Below, piece after piece: positions 32,426 through 42,561 of a stretch of 63,142 nt of DNA. The stretch covers positions 1-63,142 of the forward strand of contig CAYUST010000007.1 of the NCBI GenBank assembly GCA_964447535.1, in the 5' to 3' direction. Below the pieces are notes generated by a model. The model saw only the letters and a list, made by a program, of their open reading frames with translations. It was not told where the DNA came from and ran no database searches. Numbering within the stretch: position 1 is the stretch's first letter; each line of letters begins with the position of its first letter. Source of the stretch: CAYUST01 sp964447535. GTDB taxonomy: Bacteria > Patescibacteriota > Gracilibacteria > Absconditabacterales > Absconditicoccaceae. The translations under genes were made by a program, and so were the position numbers.

Positions 32426-33115
32426 ATGGCACACGCTGGCAAGAAGTACAAAAAAGTGAAAGAAATGGTAACTATTGGTCAAACCTATGCACTCGCAGAA
32501 GCGGTAGCATTGGCTAAAAAAGTCTCTTATAGTAAATTCGGTGGATCACTTGAGGTACATGCAAAGACTTTTGCAGACCCCAAATACAATGATCAAATGA
32601 TCAGAGCTACCGTTGTATTACCTCACGGTACTGGTAAAACCGTCAAAGTAGCTGCCTTTGTAGCTGAAGATATGAAAAAGGCTGCACAAGCTGCTGGTGC
32701 TGATGTAGTAGGAAGTGATGATTTGATCAAAGAGATCGAAGCGGGTAATATCAATTTCGATGTCTTGGTCACTACACCTGATATGATGAGAGATTTGGCA
32801 AAAGTAGCGAAGACCTTGGGTCCCAAAGGCTTGATGCCCTCTCCCAAAGCTGGTACCGTATCACCAAATATTGAAAATGCTATTAGTGAAATCAAGAAGG
32901 GAAGAGTAGAGTTCAAACTTGATAAAACAGGCAATGTGCATGTTGGTGTCGGCAAGCTCTCGTTCACTGATGAGCAACTCGTAGAGAATGTACATGCCTT
33001 GCTCAAAGCGGTTATTGAGAACAAACCTACTGGTGTCAAAGCTAAATTGCTCAAAAAGGTCGTGATAGCTCCTACTATGGGTCCTGGTGTGCCTGTAGCA
33101 ATTACGGTAGAATAA
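32426..33115 (+). CDS. rplA: 50S ribosomal protein L1
   Basis: L1 forms the stalk that helps release E-site tRNA. Signatures are 'VVLPHGTGKTVKVAAF', 'TLGPKGLMPSPKAGTV' and 'FKLDKTGNVHVGVGKLSF'. At 229 aa it has the normal length. It lacks in-frame TGA although it has many glycines. A terminator follows. Confidence 0.97.
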   Translation: MAHAGKKYKKVKEMVTIGQTYALAEAVALAKKVSYSKFGGSLEVHAKTFADPKYNDQMIRATVVLPHGTGKTVKVAAFVAEDMKKAAQAAGADVVGSDDLIKEIEAGNINFDVLVTTPDMMRDLAKVAKTLGPKGLMPSPKAGTVSPNIENAISEIKKGRVEFKLDKTGNVHVGVGKLSFTDEQLVENVHALLKAVIENKPTGVKAKLLKKVVIAPTMGPGVPVAITVE

Positions 33116-33137
33116 CTAGGTATTTAGAATATACCCC

Positions 33138-33162
33138 AAAATCTCCTTTCTGGAGATTTTTT
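33138..33162 (+). terminator. Terminator after rplA
   Basis: AAATCTCC-TTTC-TGGAGATTT hairpin followed by a T run. It closes the secE-nusG-rplK-rplA unit. Confidence 0.9.
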
Positions 33163-33334
33163 GTTTGTTTGACGAGTGTTTACCAGCTATGTACGTTTTT
33201 TGGAATGTGTAAATGGATATCATCGTAAGTGCAGGTATTTTTTTGTGTTTTTGCGGGTGGACGGGTAGAGTTGAGACGTAAGCAGATATTCTCTTTTCCT
33301 CGCTCTCTCTTTACCGATATACGTACGTTTCCTC

Positions 33335-33934
33335 ATGCAAGATATGCATCTCCAAAAAATCGAAGAACTCAAACAATTAGGCGACTATGATGGTGCGCTA
33401 TCATTAGCCAATAGATTGTTGGCACAAAATCCTAGAAATAGAGAGGTATTATTTCAGGTTGCTGACTTGCAGTTTAGAAAAGGAGAAATTTCCAAGGCAG
33501 AGAAGCCTATAAATTTTTTACTCGAAAAAGAGCTCGATAACGATGCAATGAGCTACTATGTCAAAGGAGTATTGGAAATGGAGAAGACCAATTGGGCAGA
33601 AGCAAAGGATTATTTCAGACGCGCACTACATATGCTTGAGCAGGATAATGCTGAAGTATTGAGATGCTATGGATTGTGTGAGTACTGGTCGGGGAATAGA
33701 GAAGAAGGTATTTTGCATCTCAAAAAAGCATATCATCTCAATGAGTTCGATGCAGAAATTATCCTCAACCTTACTGAAGTATTGATCCTTGAAAAGAAAT
33801 TTGTCCTGGCAAGTAAGTATATCAAACAATATCGTGATCAAAAAGAAAAACTTCAGTTTTTCGAAAGAGAGGTAATCTACTATGAAGAGAAGATGCGTAT
33901 TTTTGAAGAGTTTATTCGCAACCATGAAGAGTAA
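33335..33934 (+). CDS. TPR-repeat protein, 199 aa
   Basis: At least four tandem ~34-residue helix pairs with TPR spacing are seen, e.g. 'GDYDGALSLANRLLAQNP', 'NWAEAKDYFRRALHM' and 'NREEGILHLKKAYHL'. It is likely a cytoplasmic protein-protein adaptor. Its last codons overlap the ftsX start by 11 bp, so the two are translationally coupled. It has no in-frame TGA. Confidence 0.85.
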   Translation: MQDMHLQKIEELKQLGDYDGALSLANRLLAQNPRNREVLFQVADLQFRKGEISKAEKPINFLLEKELDNDAMSYYVKGVLEMEKTNWAEAKDYFRRALHMLEQDNAEVLRCYGLCEYWSGNREEGILHLKKAYHLNEFDAEIILNLTEVLILEKKFVLASKYIKQYRDQKEKLQFFEREVIYYEEKMRIFEEFIRNHEE

Positions 33935-34880
33935 GTTTCACGTTCATCTCGGGCCATTCGGTATGGTATTGCGCAACACTGCGCGTTTGCTCAGTGCAGG
34001 TATTTTCCAAGTAGTTTCAGGTATACTGATCACTGCTTTTTTGTTGTTTTTCCTCAATATTCTCGGTATTGCTAGTTATCAAATCGACCAGTCTGCAGAC
34101 CAAGTACAAAAAAAGCTTGGCATGTATTTTTATCTCAACGATGATCCAAAATCCAAAGATGTCGTCTATGCGCAGACGATTGAATTGATGAAAGAGCTCA
34201 AAGACGCGGGTATGGAGGTAGAGTTTTATTCCAAGGAGGATGCCTTTATCCTACTCGAAAAGAGACTTCCCAACGTCATTGGTAATCTAGAAAAATTTGG
34301 TATTGAGAATCCTTTGCCACCGACTTTGTATGTGATGTTTCGTAGTCAGCAAGAATACGAACAACTCAAAACGATTGTACTCAAATACGAATGAATCATT
34401 GGTGACCTCAAACAAATGACAGGATGATTTAGCTTCACCCAACAAGAAGCGAGGGTAGCAACGGTAATTAATCTGATGCATGCGTTGATTATGACCTCGC
34501 GATGATTGATTGTGTTGGTGATTGTGATTCTTACATTTTTCTTGCGATATAGTATCAATCTACATTTTTTGCGTTTTTATAAACAGATAGAACTTGAGAA
34601 ATTATTGTGAGCAGAGTATCGAAAGATAGCACTTCCTTTTTGGCTGTATACAGCCGTTCTCTTGCTGTGCGCAATGTTGCTAGTTGGAGTAATTTTCCTT
34701 TTGGCTGAACGATATTTTGATCCGTATTTCCAAGAAGTGTATAGTATGCGTATTGCTGATGCATTGCTCCCTGCGAGAGGAATAGTATTGCGCGCTATTG
34801 GAATTGAATTTGTTACTATTTTCGTGGTGAGTACGTTGGCTTCGGGCTGGACGTTGTGGAATTTGTTGAGAAAAGTGTAA
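33924..34880 (+). CDS. ftsX: Cell-division protein FtsX
   Basis: There is a four-helix permease with a large first extracytoplasmic loop: TM1 near residues 25-50, the loop with 'FYSKEDAFILLEKRLPN' typical of FtsX, then three TM helices after residue ~190. TGA glycines occur at 'YEGIIGD', 'MTGGFSF', 'TSRGLIV' and 'LLGAEYR'. At 318 aa it has the normal length. FtsX usually works with the FtsE ATPase to activate peptidoglycan hydrolases, but no ftsE is adjacent here. Confidence 0.92.
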
Positions 34881-34928
34881 ATTAAATAGTCAAATGAACA
34901 AATACCCAAATACCCAAAGATGATTGTT

Positions 34929-35072
34929 GTCATTCTGAGTCGAGTAACACGAGAAGAAGTCCCTTAGGGATAGCAAATCCAGGAGGAATGAAATTCAATT
35001 TTAGACAAAAATACGAGTGATGTCAATTACAGACATTTTCCTGGATGCTTCGCTAACGCTCAGCATGACGGA
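34929..35072. repeat. Dispersed intergenic repeat, longer copy
   Basis: It begins GTCATTCTGAGTCGAG and ends CTTCGCTAACGCTCAGCATGACGGA, the same type as 20187-20255 but with a longer middle. It is non-coding and fills most of the gap between ftsX and the HIT gene. Confidence 0.6.
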
Positions 35073-35104
35073 CTAGTCCTATGTATTTGGTGCTTGTTCT
35101 TTCT

Positions 35105-35599
35105 TTAATGCTGCTTCAATGCCTCAGCTAATGCACGTATTTCTTCCTCATCTCATTTAGGGCCATCAGCAGAGGAGAGATATCCCGTATAGTTTTCAAA
35201 GAATTCCTCTTTCTCACTGAGGTATTGTTTTCGTTCTCCGTTTTTCATATGCTCGGTCCCATGCATTGGAAGCAACTTGATGTGTGCGTGATCAATTCCC
35301 GTACCTTCCATAATAAGTCACACTCTACCGACATCAGCAAAATGTTGAGTGAGTATGGATGCTACCTGTTTTGCTACGAGTATAAACTGTTGTAATGTTG
35401 CATTAGGCATCGCCAAAACATCACTCCCATAGTGCTGTTTGGGGATGACGACCGTATTTCCTTGTGTGCTTGGAAAGATCGACAAGAATGCCATAAACTG
35501 TTCGTCTTCCCGAAAGATACCGGGAGTCTCGATACGTCCAGCGATAATTTCACAGAAGACACATTTCCCTTGTGGGGTAGCAGGAGAATACTTGACCAT
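35105..35599 (-). CDS. HIT-family protein with altered triad, 164 aa
   Basis: The N-terminus 'GKCVFCEIIAGRIETPGIF' and 'GNTVVIPKQHY' are HIT-like. The active-site segment reads 'DHAHIKLLPMH', so the third His of HxHxH is Lys; the central catalytic His is kept. TGA encodes Gly in 'GRVGLIMEG' and 'PKGDEEE'. ATG 35599 is preferred to a GTG at 35629. The C-terminal ~45 residues are a helical extension. Substrate unknown. Confidence 0.82.
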
Positions 35600-35768
35600 A
35601 ATACCTATGAAACAACTATAAATACTCACTAAAAGTATGTATGTTAGTAATAAATGCGAGGTCTTTTTTTGTCTCTATGAAGACTTGCAATCTGGTCTTT
35701 GCTCGATATATACTGAATCCTACTAAGTCAATTTGTAAAGATTTTCTTATCTTTTTTATGAATACCTC

Positions 35769-36623
35769 ATGCAACCGGACCAGCATGATGAGCCACTTTC
35801 GCTCATCCAGCTTGAGAAAATAGATGATATGCTTGTGAAACATGGTGAGAAGATTGCTGCTACCAACAAGCGTTTATTTGTCATACTTTCTGCGTTGTGT
35901 GATCCCACCCACGACAACAGCACACTCAAAAAAGTAGAAAAGAGCGCAAATAGAGAACAACCTACCTGGAGAGACAATATATTACACGTCGATACCAAAG
36001 AGGATGGACGAAAGAGTGCATGGCATACCCTGAATAGCGAATTCAAAAGGGAACTCATGGAGGTGCTCAAAAATTACAAAGCGTTAGCGAAAACACACAA
36101 ACCGCTAGCAAGGACACTCACTGCATTCAAGGCACAACTTGGTGTGCATGACGATATGGAAAATGCTGATTATTATACTATTACGCTTGGAGATCATATC
36201 ACCAAGCAGTATGAAATTAGAGGAAAAGATAAGATTTTTTTCGCAGGGCAGAATGATTTCTTAGCATTTTTTCATGATATTTGGTGAAAAACATTGCCAC
36301 CAGATATCAAGACCGTGCGTGAAGAACTTTCTTCTTGTATGCGTATTATCAGAGAAAAAACCAAGAAAGGATATACCGTGAGATGGATTATTGATAGTAG
36401 TTGAGATAACTGGAACCTACAATGTACCGTAATGAGAGACAAACAAGTCTATCAACGCACATATGAACTTTCATTCAGAGATCTCAAAAAAATGATTGAT
36501 GGCCTTATTGGCAAAGAAATATCCTACGAAAAAATGTTTACACCAATCAAGAAGACTGGATCAGGTTCGTCATTGTCCAATTATGAAGAAGATGAGGAAG
36601 AAGATGAAGAGGATGATGACTAA
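35769..36623 (+). CDS. Hypothetical protein with acidic tail, 284 aa
   Basis: I recognise no family. The protein is charged and helix-rich and ends in a Glu/Asp-only tail of about 15 residues. Two or three in-frame TGA codons ('DIWGKTLPP', 'DSSGDNWNL') join its parts. No signal peptide is visible. It ends at TAA, 5 bases from the convergent protease stop codon. Confidence 0.7.
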
Positions 36624-36628
36624 GCCAA

Positions 36629-37231
36629 TTATTGTTCCTTAATCCAAGTATATATTTCTCTATCGAACAAGAGGAGGTACCCTTGTTTTTCATCTGTCCC
36701 CTTGATGAGTCAAAGTAAATTTCCCTGCGTGTCCATGACGGGACCACCACTCATGCCAGGTACAAAACGACAATCAGTTGTGGCTTCAGTAGCATTTTTT
36801 TCAAGCAGAGCACAGGAGAGGAGGTCATATTCTTGCCAGATGGTTACTGTACTTTCATTGATTTTGTGTACGGTAATATCCAGTGATTCTCCTGTACAAG
36901 AGCCATATATTTCAATACGAAGCAAATCTTGAGATGGATATTTTCGTTGATTGATAATGTCGCATGCGTTGTTGGACGCATCGCGTATACGATAATTTTG
37001 AGACGTGTCAGTCAATGAGTGAGCAGTGGTGAGCAATTGGCGAGGTCAAATTCGCACTGCTGTGCCGATACTGGCAGAAGGGAGAGTTGCTGTTTTTTCA
37101 CCGCTATTGATAGGAAAAATTCCTACTACGGATCATGATGCAAAAGCGCTTTCCTGGGGTAGTTCAGGAGCCTTCATTTGTGTGCATCACCCTAATGTGA
37201 GGAGCGTGACGAGAGTAAGGAATATTTTCAT
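36629..37231 (-). CDS. Trypsin-like serine protease, lipoprotein, 200 aa
   Basis: The signal peptide carries a lipobox ('LTLVTLLTLGGC', lipidated Cys about residue 16; one lipobox Gly is TGA). The catalytic His is in 'LLTTAHS', a likely Asp in 'SQDLLRI', and the Ser in 'PGMSGGPVMD'. This is a chymotrypsin/DegS-like fold without a PDZ domain. It probably acts on the outer face of the membrane. It lies 8 bp downstream of mnmA on the same strand. Confidence 0.85.
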
Positions 37232-37239
37232 GAGAAAAA

Positions 37240-38295
37240 TTATTGAATACTGCCACTAGCAATGAGTTCGTCTCCTTCGTAGATCGCTATGATCTGGCCG
37301 GAAGTAATTGCTCTTTGCGGTTGCGAAAAGGTGGCGACTATGTGTGTTCCATCTTCACTCGAGAGCGTAACTTCTTGATCAGCTTGTCTATATCTAATTT
37401 TTGCTTGTGCGATGAATGGGAGTGAACGAGCTTCTCCTATTCGATGTCGAGCCGTAGTAGACAGTGACGTGTGATAAAGCTCTTCTGCATCTGCATGACC
37501 GACAACGACAATATTGGTAACTGGATCTTTGTTGACGACATATCGTGGTCACCCATTGAGCCCTAGGCCTTCTCTTTGACCAATAGTATAGTTGTGCATA
37601 CCCTCATGCATTCAGAGTACTTTGCCTGTAGTATCACGAATTTCTCCCTGCTTCACAGGGATTTTTTTCTTCAAGAACTCTTCCATTCCTACTTTGCCTA
37701 TAAAGCAAATGCCTTGACTATCTTTCCTATCTGCATTGGGAAGTCAGATCTTGACTGCTATTTCTCTCACTTCTGTCTTGGTAAGTTCTCCGAGCGGAAA
37801 AAGACTTTGCGCAAGTTGCGACTGTGTCAGTCCTGACAAAAAATAACTTTGATCTTTGTTGGTATCGACTCCTTTGAGGAGTTTATAATTTTTTGTGTCT
37901 GTAGTAGGTGCAACTACGCGAGCATAGTGACCGGTAGCGACGTGCGAGCATCCTAATGCTGTTGCTTGCTCGAGAAACAATCAAAACTTGATTAGACTAT
38001 TACACAGCACATCAGGATTGGGCGTAACGCCACGAGCATAGCCATCATAAATAAATTGTACAATACGCTCATCATACGCTTTGCGAAAATCAAATATGAC
38101 GAACGTAGTAATACCTAGATGCTGAGCAACTTTGAGTGCCATATCTCTATCTTCTCTCGTCTGACAGTTGGGATTGGATTCGTCTGCATAGTTCTTCATA
38201 AATCAAGCAATGAGTTCATGACCTTGTTGTTGCAAAAGATATGCTGCTACTGCAGAATCGACTCCGCCAGAAAGTCAGATCATTATTTTTGCCAT
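37240..38295 (-). CDS. mnmA: tRNA-specific 2-thiouridylase MnmA
   Basis: It thiolates U34 of Lys, Glu and Gln tRNAs. The PP-loop 'IGLSGGVDSAVAAYLL' has its first Gly as TGA. Catalytic cysteines are in 'PNPDVLCNSLIKFG' and 'KDSQGICFIG'. 'ATGHYARV' and 'DQSYFLSGL' are also seen. At 351 aa it has the normal length. It ends at TAA. Confidence 0.97.
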
Positions 38296-38329
38296 AGAAG
38301 TGCTTTGCTAAGGGTAAATAGAGTGTGCG

Positions 38330-39154
38330 CTATCATTCTATAATCGGGTCATCACTACTTCCTACATCAATGGTCGTTAGGGTGGCAAATTCGCCAAAAT
38401 TATTTTCTAGGTCGATGAGTCTTGCTAATTGTTGATTGATATCTTTGGTGAGATGAAACCGTACGTTTTTATCTTTGTAGGTGATACGAAGTTTACTGCC
38501 TCAGGGAATATATTCAAGGGTAGAAACATAGCTCACTCCCAGGGTGTCACGTATGGTGTGAATTGCGCTGCTGAGTTCTGCTTCACTTATCTGATAAAAG
38601 ATACCGTCTAGGGTAGTGTAAGGAGCCGTATAGTCGGGGAGGAGTAAGTGAATACTGGAGTCACCCAACAGATTACCCGTGACCAAATCAAATATTGCCT
38701 CCTGGAAAGTGGCAAACTCCTGTTTAGGAGTTACAAAAACGAAAGTAGGTTCATAAAAGAGCACATCTATGAGTAATTGTGAGGAGGATGGTCTAGAGAG
38801 CGAGAGCGACTTGATGATAGGGAATTGTTTCTTGATACCTGATTCGATAGTATCTTTTTCAAACCAGTTGATGACATACCGATTTTGTCATGAGAAGGCA
38901 AGACCAATTGTTTTGTAAATGCTAGGATGATCATACACCAAGACGCTTTCTTGGCTAAAAGATACTTGTCTAATTGTGTGCTGCTGTGATAGTATGGTGC
39001 GTTTGATAATTACCCAAGCAATCACCAAAAACAACACGGTGACCGTGATGATAATACACAAGGGAAGCCGTTTCATAAACGAACGTTTTCGACTCTCTCG
39101 TTGAGGAATTAAGACGCGATTTCTAATTTTTTTGGATCTAGTGGACAATGCCAT
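38330..39154 (-). CDS. FtsQ/DivIB-like cell-division protein, 274 aa
   Basis: A basic cytoplasmic N-terminus (residues 1-28), one transmembrane helix ('LCIIITVTVLFLVIAWVII') and an extracytoplasmic POTRA-like then beta domain. The end, 'FATLTTIDVGSSDDPIIEG', resembles the FtsQ C-terminal strand. TGA glycines occur at 'AFSGQNRY' and 'EYIPGSKL'. It is the second gene after the DUF212 gene, with its ATG 1 base after that stop, and close to ftsW/rodA on the other strand, consistent with divisome function. Confidence 0.72.
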
Positions 39155-39155
39155 A

Positions 39156-39593
39156 CTATATATTACTCAGAATGAAGTAGACAAAAGTCAGTCAAACGCC
39201 AACACCAATACCTCCCACAACTTCTATGAAGGTATGGCCAAGTCTTTCTTTGAGCATATGGGTAGTTTTTTGCATATTGAGAATTTCACCAAGTTCGACG
39301 CTGAGTTTGTTGAGATATGAGGCATGTTGTCCTGCTTCATATCTGACATTGGCAGCATCATATCGAAACAAAAATGAGAAACAAAAGGCAATAATAAATG
39401 CCGCTGATTCATGCCCATACTGCAAATACATCAATGTACTAATGCTCGCAGCCATACCACTATGAACGGAAGGGAATCATCCCGCACTCCACAATGCCTT
39501 TCGTTCAAATACCCCTTTCATCGTGAAATCGATGATGAGCTTGATAAACTGTATTATACCTCATACAAAGAGAGGTACCAAGAAGTCTGGCAT
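39156..39593 (-). CDS. DUF212 / divergent PAP2-family membrane protein, 145 aa
   Basis: It has family signatures 'GGFPSVHSGMAAS' (one Gly is TGA), 'YDAANVRYEAGQHA' and 'LKERLGHTFIEVVGG'. Four transmembrane helices are likely. The family is related to acid phosphatase/vanadium haloperoxidase folds; the substrate is unknown, with lipid phosphates suspected. It is probably co-transcribed with the ftsQ-like gene. Confidence 0.88.
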
Positions 39594-39727
39594 CTTGTGT
39601 GGTGATGAGTAAAGCAACACAATGTTTACTGTAACGATTCACCTCTGAAATGCAAATCGTCGAGTCGCTTGTAAATGATTCCCTTTTCTGTACAGTCAAA
39701 TGATGTTTTTTCACTTTATTTTGATAG

Positions 39728-40840
39728 GTGCTGACCGTGCAAATCTTGATTGTAGGAGCTTTGTTACTGCTATTTTGACTTTCCGCTATTTATAGTGTTA
39801 GTATTTTTGAATCGTTTGATTTGACGTTGGACCTCGTTGCTAAATGAGTGATGACGGATCCATCCAATTATTACTATTTCTTTGAGCAACTTACCAAATT
39901 AGTCGTAGGACTTGTGTTGGCGTGAATTGTGTATTGGATGCCTATGAAGTGGATTATCCAAGGCAAATATGTGATTTTTGCGGTGACCTTGGGGGGAGTG
40001 TTTTTGTTGTTTACTTCATTGGGTATCGAACTCAATGGATCTAATGCTTGGCTCTCGGTACCTGGTGGTACAATTCAGCCTGGTGAATTTTTCAAGATTG
40101 GATTCGTATTGTATATCGCTTCATGGCTTACCAAAAAACAACGTGTCTTGGATGATTTTCAATTTTTTTTGTGATTTACCATTATCACGTGAATTATTTA
40201 TAGTATCTTTTTGTTTGTCCCTGACTTGGGGACGATTCTTGTACTCTTTACGGTTGCCATGTTGATGTTTTGGTATGCATGAGGCAAAAAACGTTTCATT
40301 GCGGCATTATTTGGTGTTGCGCTAGTATTTGGTGTAATCGCTACTCTCCAATTTTCGTACATCAACAAAAGAATGGCTTATTTTTTGAATCCGGATGCAG
40401 ATAGTTCGTGAAGAGGAGTTGGGCGACAAACTAAACAAGCCTTGATAGCTGTTGGTTGAGGAGGGTGGATTGGTAAATGATATGGTAAATGATTGCAGAA
40501 ATTTGGGTATATTCCCGAGGCGCAGAGTGATTTTATTTTTGCTGCCTTTGCAGAAGAGGTGTGATTTTTGTGAAGCACCCTTCTTCTCTTCTTGTACCTT
40601 CTTTTGTGTCGATATTTTTTGCGTGCCCTGCCTGATATCAAAGATCCCTATCAAAGGTTAATCTGAGTCGGTTTCGTCTCTATGATTATGATGCAGATGT
40701 GTATCAATGTCTGAGTGAATATCAAACTGGTGCCGTTGACGTGACTGACGTTGCCGTTTGTAAGCCATGGTGGTTCAGCACTGATTGTGAATATGGTTGA
40801 GGTTATCATTATGTACAAGATTGTTAAACAGAACGCATAG
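39728..40840 (+). CDS. SEDS peptidoglycan polymerase FtsW/RodA
   Basis: It has 8-10 membrane helices. Signatures are 'GSNAWLSVPGGTIQPGEFFKI', 'FVPDLGTILVLF', the Gly-rich 'VGGGGWIGKGYGKG' with four TGA codons, 'IPEAQSDFIFAAFAEEVGF', and 'LPFVSHGGSALI'. SEDS proteins polymerise lipid II with a partner PBP. An in-frame TAG directly precedes GTG 39728, so the start is GTG at 39728 or 39737. At 370 aa it has the normal length. No PBP gene is adjacent. Confidence 0.93.
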
Positions 40841-40873
40841 AACAAATCATATTTTTTATTTCCTAAGTTCGTG

Positions 40874-41722
40874 ATGCAACTTACCCTTCGTGAGCATCTC
40901 CTCGTAGATCAATCATTACCCGATGAAGAGCTTGGCAAAATGATGACCCAAACTATAGCGGGTAGTGTGTGGTCACTGCCCACGCAGCTTCCTGTACTGG
41001 TGTGGTGGAAACGTGCATTTCATTTCAAGCTACGACAAGACATAGGAGATGGCATGTCTTTGGTGACTCTCTACGAAAGAGCCCCACTCACTTTTGGTTT
41101 GGATACACAAGCGTGTTTGCACTGACTTCTTACCTATGCTTCGTATGACGAAGAAAAAAACGCAACACACTATTTCCTCTATAAATCTGCACATACCTCA
41201 GATGAGCTAGCACGAATAGATGAGTGGTTGCAAAGGTATTTCCCATCGATTACGTTGCAAAGAGCACGCTTCAAAGAACTAGTAGTGCCCACAACTTTTG
41301 TACTTCCGAAGTTGGCATTAGACACTCCTCAACAGGTATTTTCTTGGTTGTTTGGATTGAGTGTAGCGTATGGGACTTGGCAAGTACGTGATGAGCGTCT
41401 CGTCCGTATTCTCCTCACAATTCCACAAGTAGGAAGCCTTAGTGCAGTTTCAGTAGTCTGTGAGGAACTTAAACCTATGTTACGTGATTTGGGTGTATAT
41501 CTCGTCATCCAATCCTCCCCAGGTAAACTCAACGATACCCTCCAAATTGTGCTCCAAGATCCAGAGATGCTCGCACTTTTTGCATCATGGTATACGGGAG
41601 AAGAGCTCCATCATGACTCTGTGCAGAGTAGTTCCTTGGAAGCATTTTTGCAAAGTAATGGTGTGGACTTGTATTCGGCACAACTTCTTGCACATTCTGT
41701 TTTGAAAATGAGAGAGAAATAA
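40874..41722 (+). CDS. Hypothetical protein, 282 aa
   Basis: It has a mixed alpha/beta composition with no membrane helix. In the second half 'VFSWLFGLSVAYGTWQVRDE' followed by 'LVRILLTIPQVGSLSAV' and a later 'LRDLGVYLVI' loosely recalls the LAGLIDADG endonuclease fold. The key acidic residues are not clear, so I leave it unnamed. One TGA Gly ('ACLHGLLTY') joins its two parts. GTG 40871 is an alternative start. Confidence 0.6.
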
Positions 41723-41749
41723 GTATACTTAGCAACCTCACCACTTTTC

Positions 41750-41850
41750 CTAATAAATTGATAACATAGTCTAAAAATTTGTATCAATTTATTAGCTAAT
41801 CTATTGGGATATCCATGAATAAAATGTTCACTATGATACCAATATATTAG
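41750..41850. repeat. Two-hairpin regulatory-like element, copy B
   Basis: CTAATAAATTGATA and TATCAATTTATTAG are perfect 14-bp inverted arms. Then CTAATCTATTGG pairs with CCAATATATTAG further on. It aligns with copy A at 26288-26390 over its whole length. It lies 24 bp before the start of the 101-aa gene. Confidence 0.8.
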
Positions 41851-41874
41851 TATTTTATATTCCTCCTTGCAATT

Positions 41875-42180
41875 ATGGCGAGAACCAACAAGATGGGTAT
41901 TCTCAAAAAGAAGCAACAACAAGCCAAGCAGAAGTCTCTGACAGGCGAAAAGGTTTCTTCCAATGAGGGCATCAAACAGAATCATACCAACCCGTTGGGC
42001 CACGATTGGCCATGGTTTATGAGGAGTGGAAAATGGGTATGTGATGTAACGAGTATTCGTGAAGATCCAGATGGGTTTAGAATTAGACGTGCTCCGAGTG
42101 GAGGAGAGCTTACCTTTGTGCAAATTGGTGATGCAAGCCGGTGATTTAGACAGTGGCTGAGGAAGAAGAGAAAACAATAG
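41875..42180 (+). CDS. Small basic protein, 101 aa
   Basis: This very basic protein has N-terminal 'RTNKMGILKKKQQQAKQK', a central 'HDWPWFMRSGKWVCDV' and a C-terminal 'FRQWLRKKRKQ'. It is probably an RNA- or DNA-binding protein (inference from charge). One TGA Gly precedes FRQW. It ends at TAG, 15 bases before the first tRNA. It is preceded by two-hairpin element copy B. Confidence 0.7.
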
Positions 42181-42195
42181 CTACACCTGTTTCAC

Positions 42196-42267
42196 AAGGG
42201 GATGGTGTAACTGGGAACACGGAGGTCTTCGGCACCTCAATTGTCAGTTCAAATCTGACTCTCCTTG
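42196..42267 (+). tRNA. tRNA-Arg (anticodon UCG)
   Basis: Full cloverleaf of 72 nt: acceptor AAGGGGA/TCTCCTT, D stem GTGT/ACAC, anticodon stem GAGGT/ACCTC with loop CTTCGGC (T33, anticodon TCG, G37), T stem GTCAG/CTGAC with loop TTCAAAT, discriminator G. CCA is not encoded. It reads CGA and possibly other CGN codons. Confidence 0.85.
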
Positions 42268-42291
42268 AATGTTAATTTGTCTCTTTGTTAT

Positions 42292-42364
42292 GGGGTGGTC
42301 GTTCAACTGGATAGGACATAGTCCTGCGAAGACTATAACCCAGGTTCGAGTCCTGGTCATCCCA
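42292..42364 (+). tRNA. tRNA-Arg (anticodon GCG)
   Basis: Full cloverleaf of 73 nt: acceptor GGGGTGG/TCATCCC, D stem GTTC/GGAC, anticodon stem TAGTC/GACTA with loop CTGCGAA (anticodon GCG), T stem CCAGG/CCTGG with loop TTCGAGT, discriminator A. CCA is not encoded. It reads CGC and CGU. This anticodon is unusual, since most bacteria use inosine-34 (ACG gene). Confidence 0.88.
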
Positions 42365-42388
42365 AAAAAATCGTTAGATTTTTTCCTT

Positions 42389-42499
42389 ATGCTTATTGCT
42401 ATCCTTTGCCTTAGCCTAATTGTGCTAATGATTCTTGTGCAAGAACGATTTTTTAAGGATAAGGCTAATAGTAAGATTAAGGCTAAGAATAAGAAATAG
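42389..42499 (+). CDS. Possible small membrane peptide, 36 aa
   Basis: ATG to TAG: one hydrophobic helix ('MLIAILCLSLIVLMILV') and a lysine-rich tail. It lies 24 bp after the tRNA-Arg and 62 bp before the four-helix-bundle gene. It is short and its sequence is repetitive, so it may not be a real gene. Confidence 0.35.
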   Translation: MLIAILCLSLIVLMILVQERFFKDKANSKIKAKNKK

Positions 42500-42561
42500 G
42501 GATAGTTTTGTTACATACATCTGTAAGTATTGCTATCCTTATCTATCATCTCACAGCTATC

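Noticed and set aside
40874..41722. Naming the 282-aa protein a LAGLIDADG homing endonuclease
   Set aside because: Only a loose pattern; no clear catalytic acidic residues and no intron or intein context.
41611..42177. Minus-strand 188-aa ORF
   Set aside because: Spans two real plus-strand genes and the two-hairpin element; composition is not protein-like.
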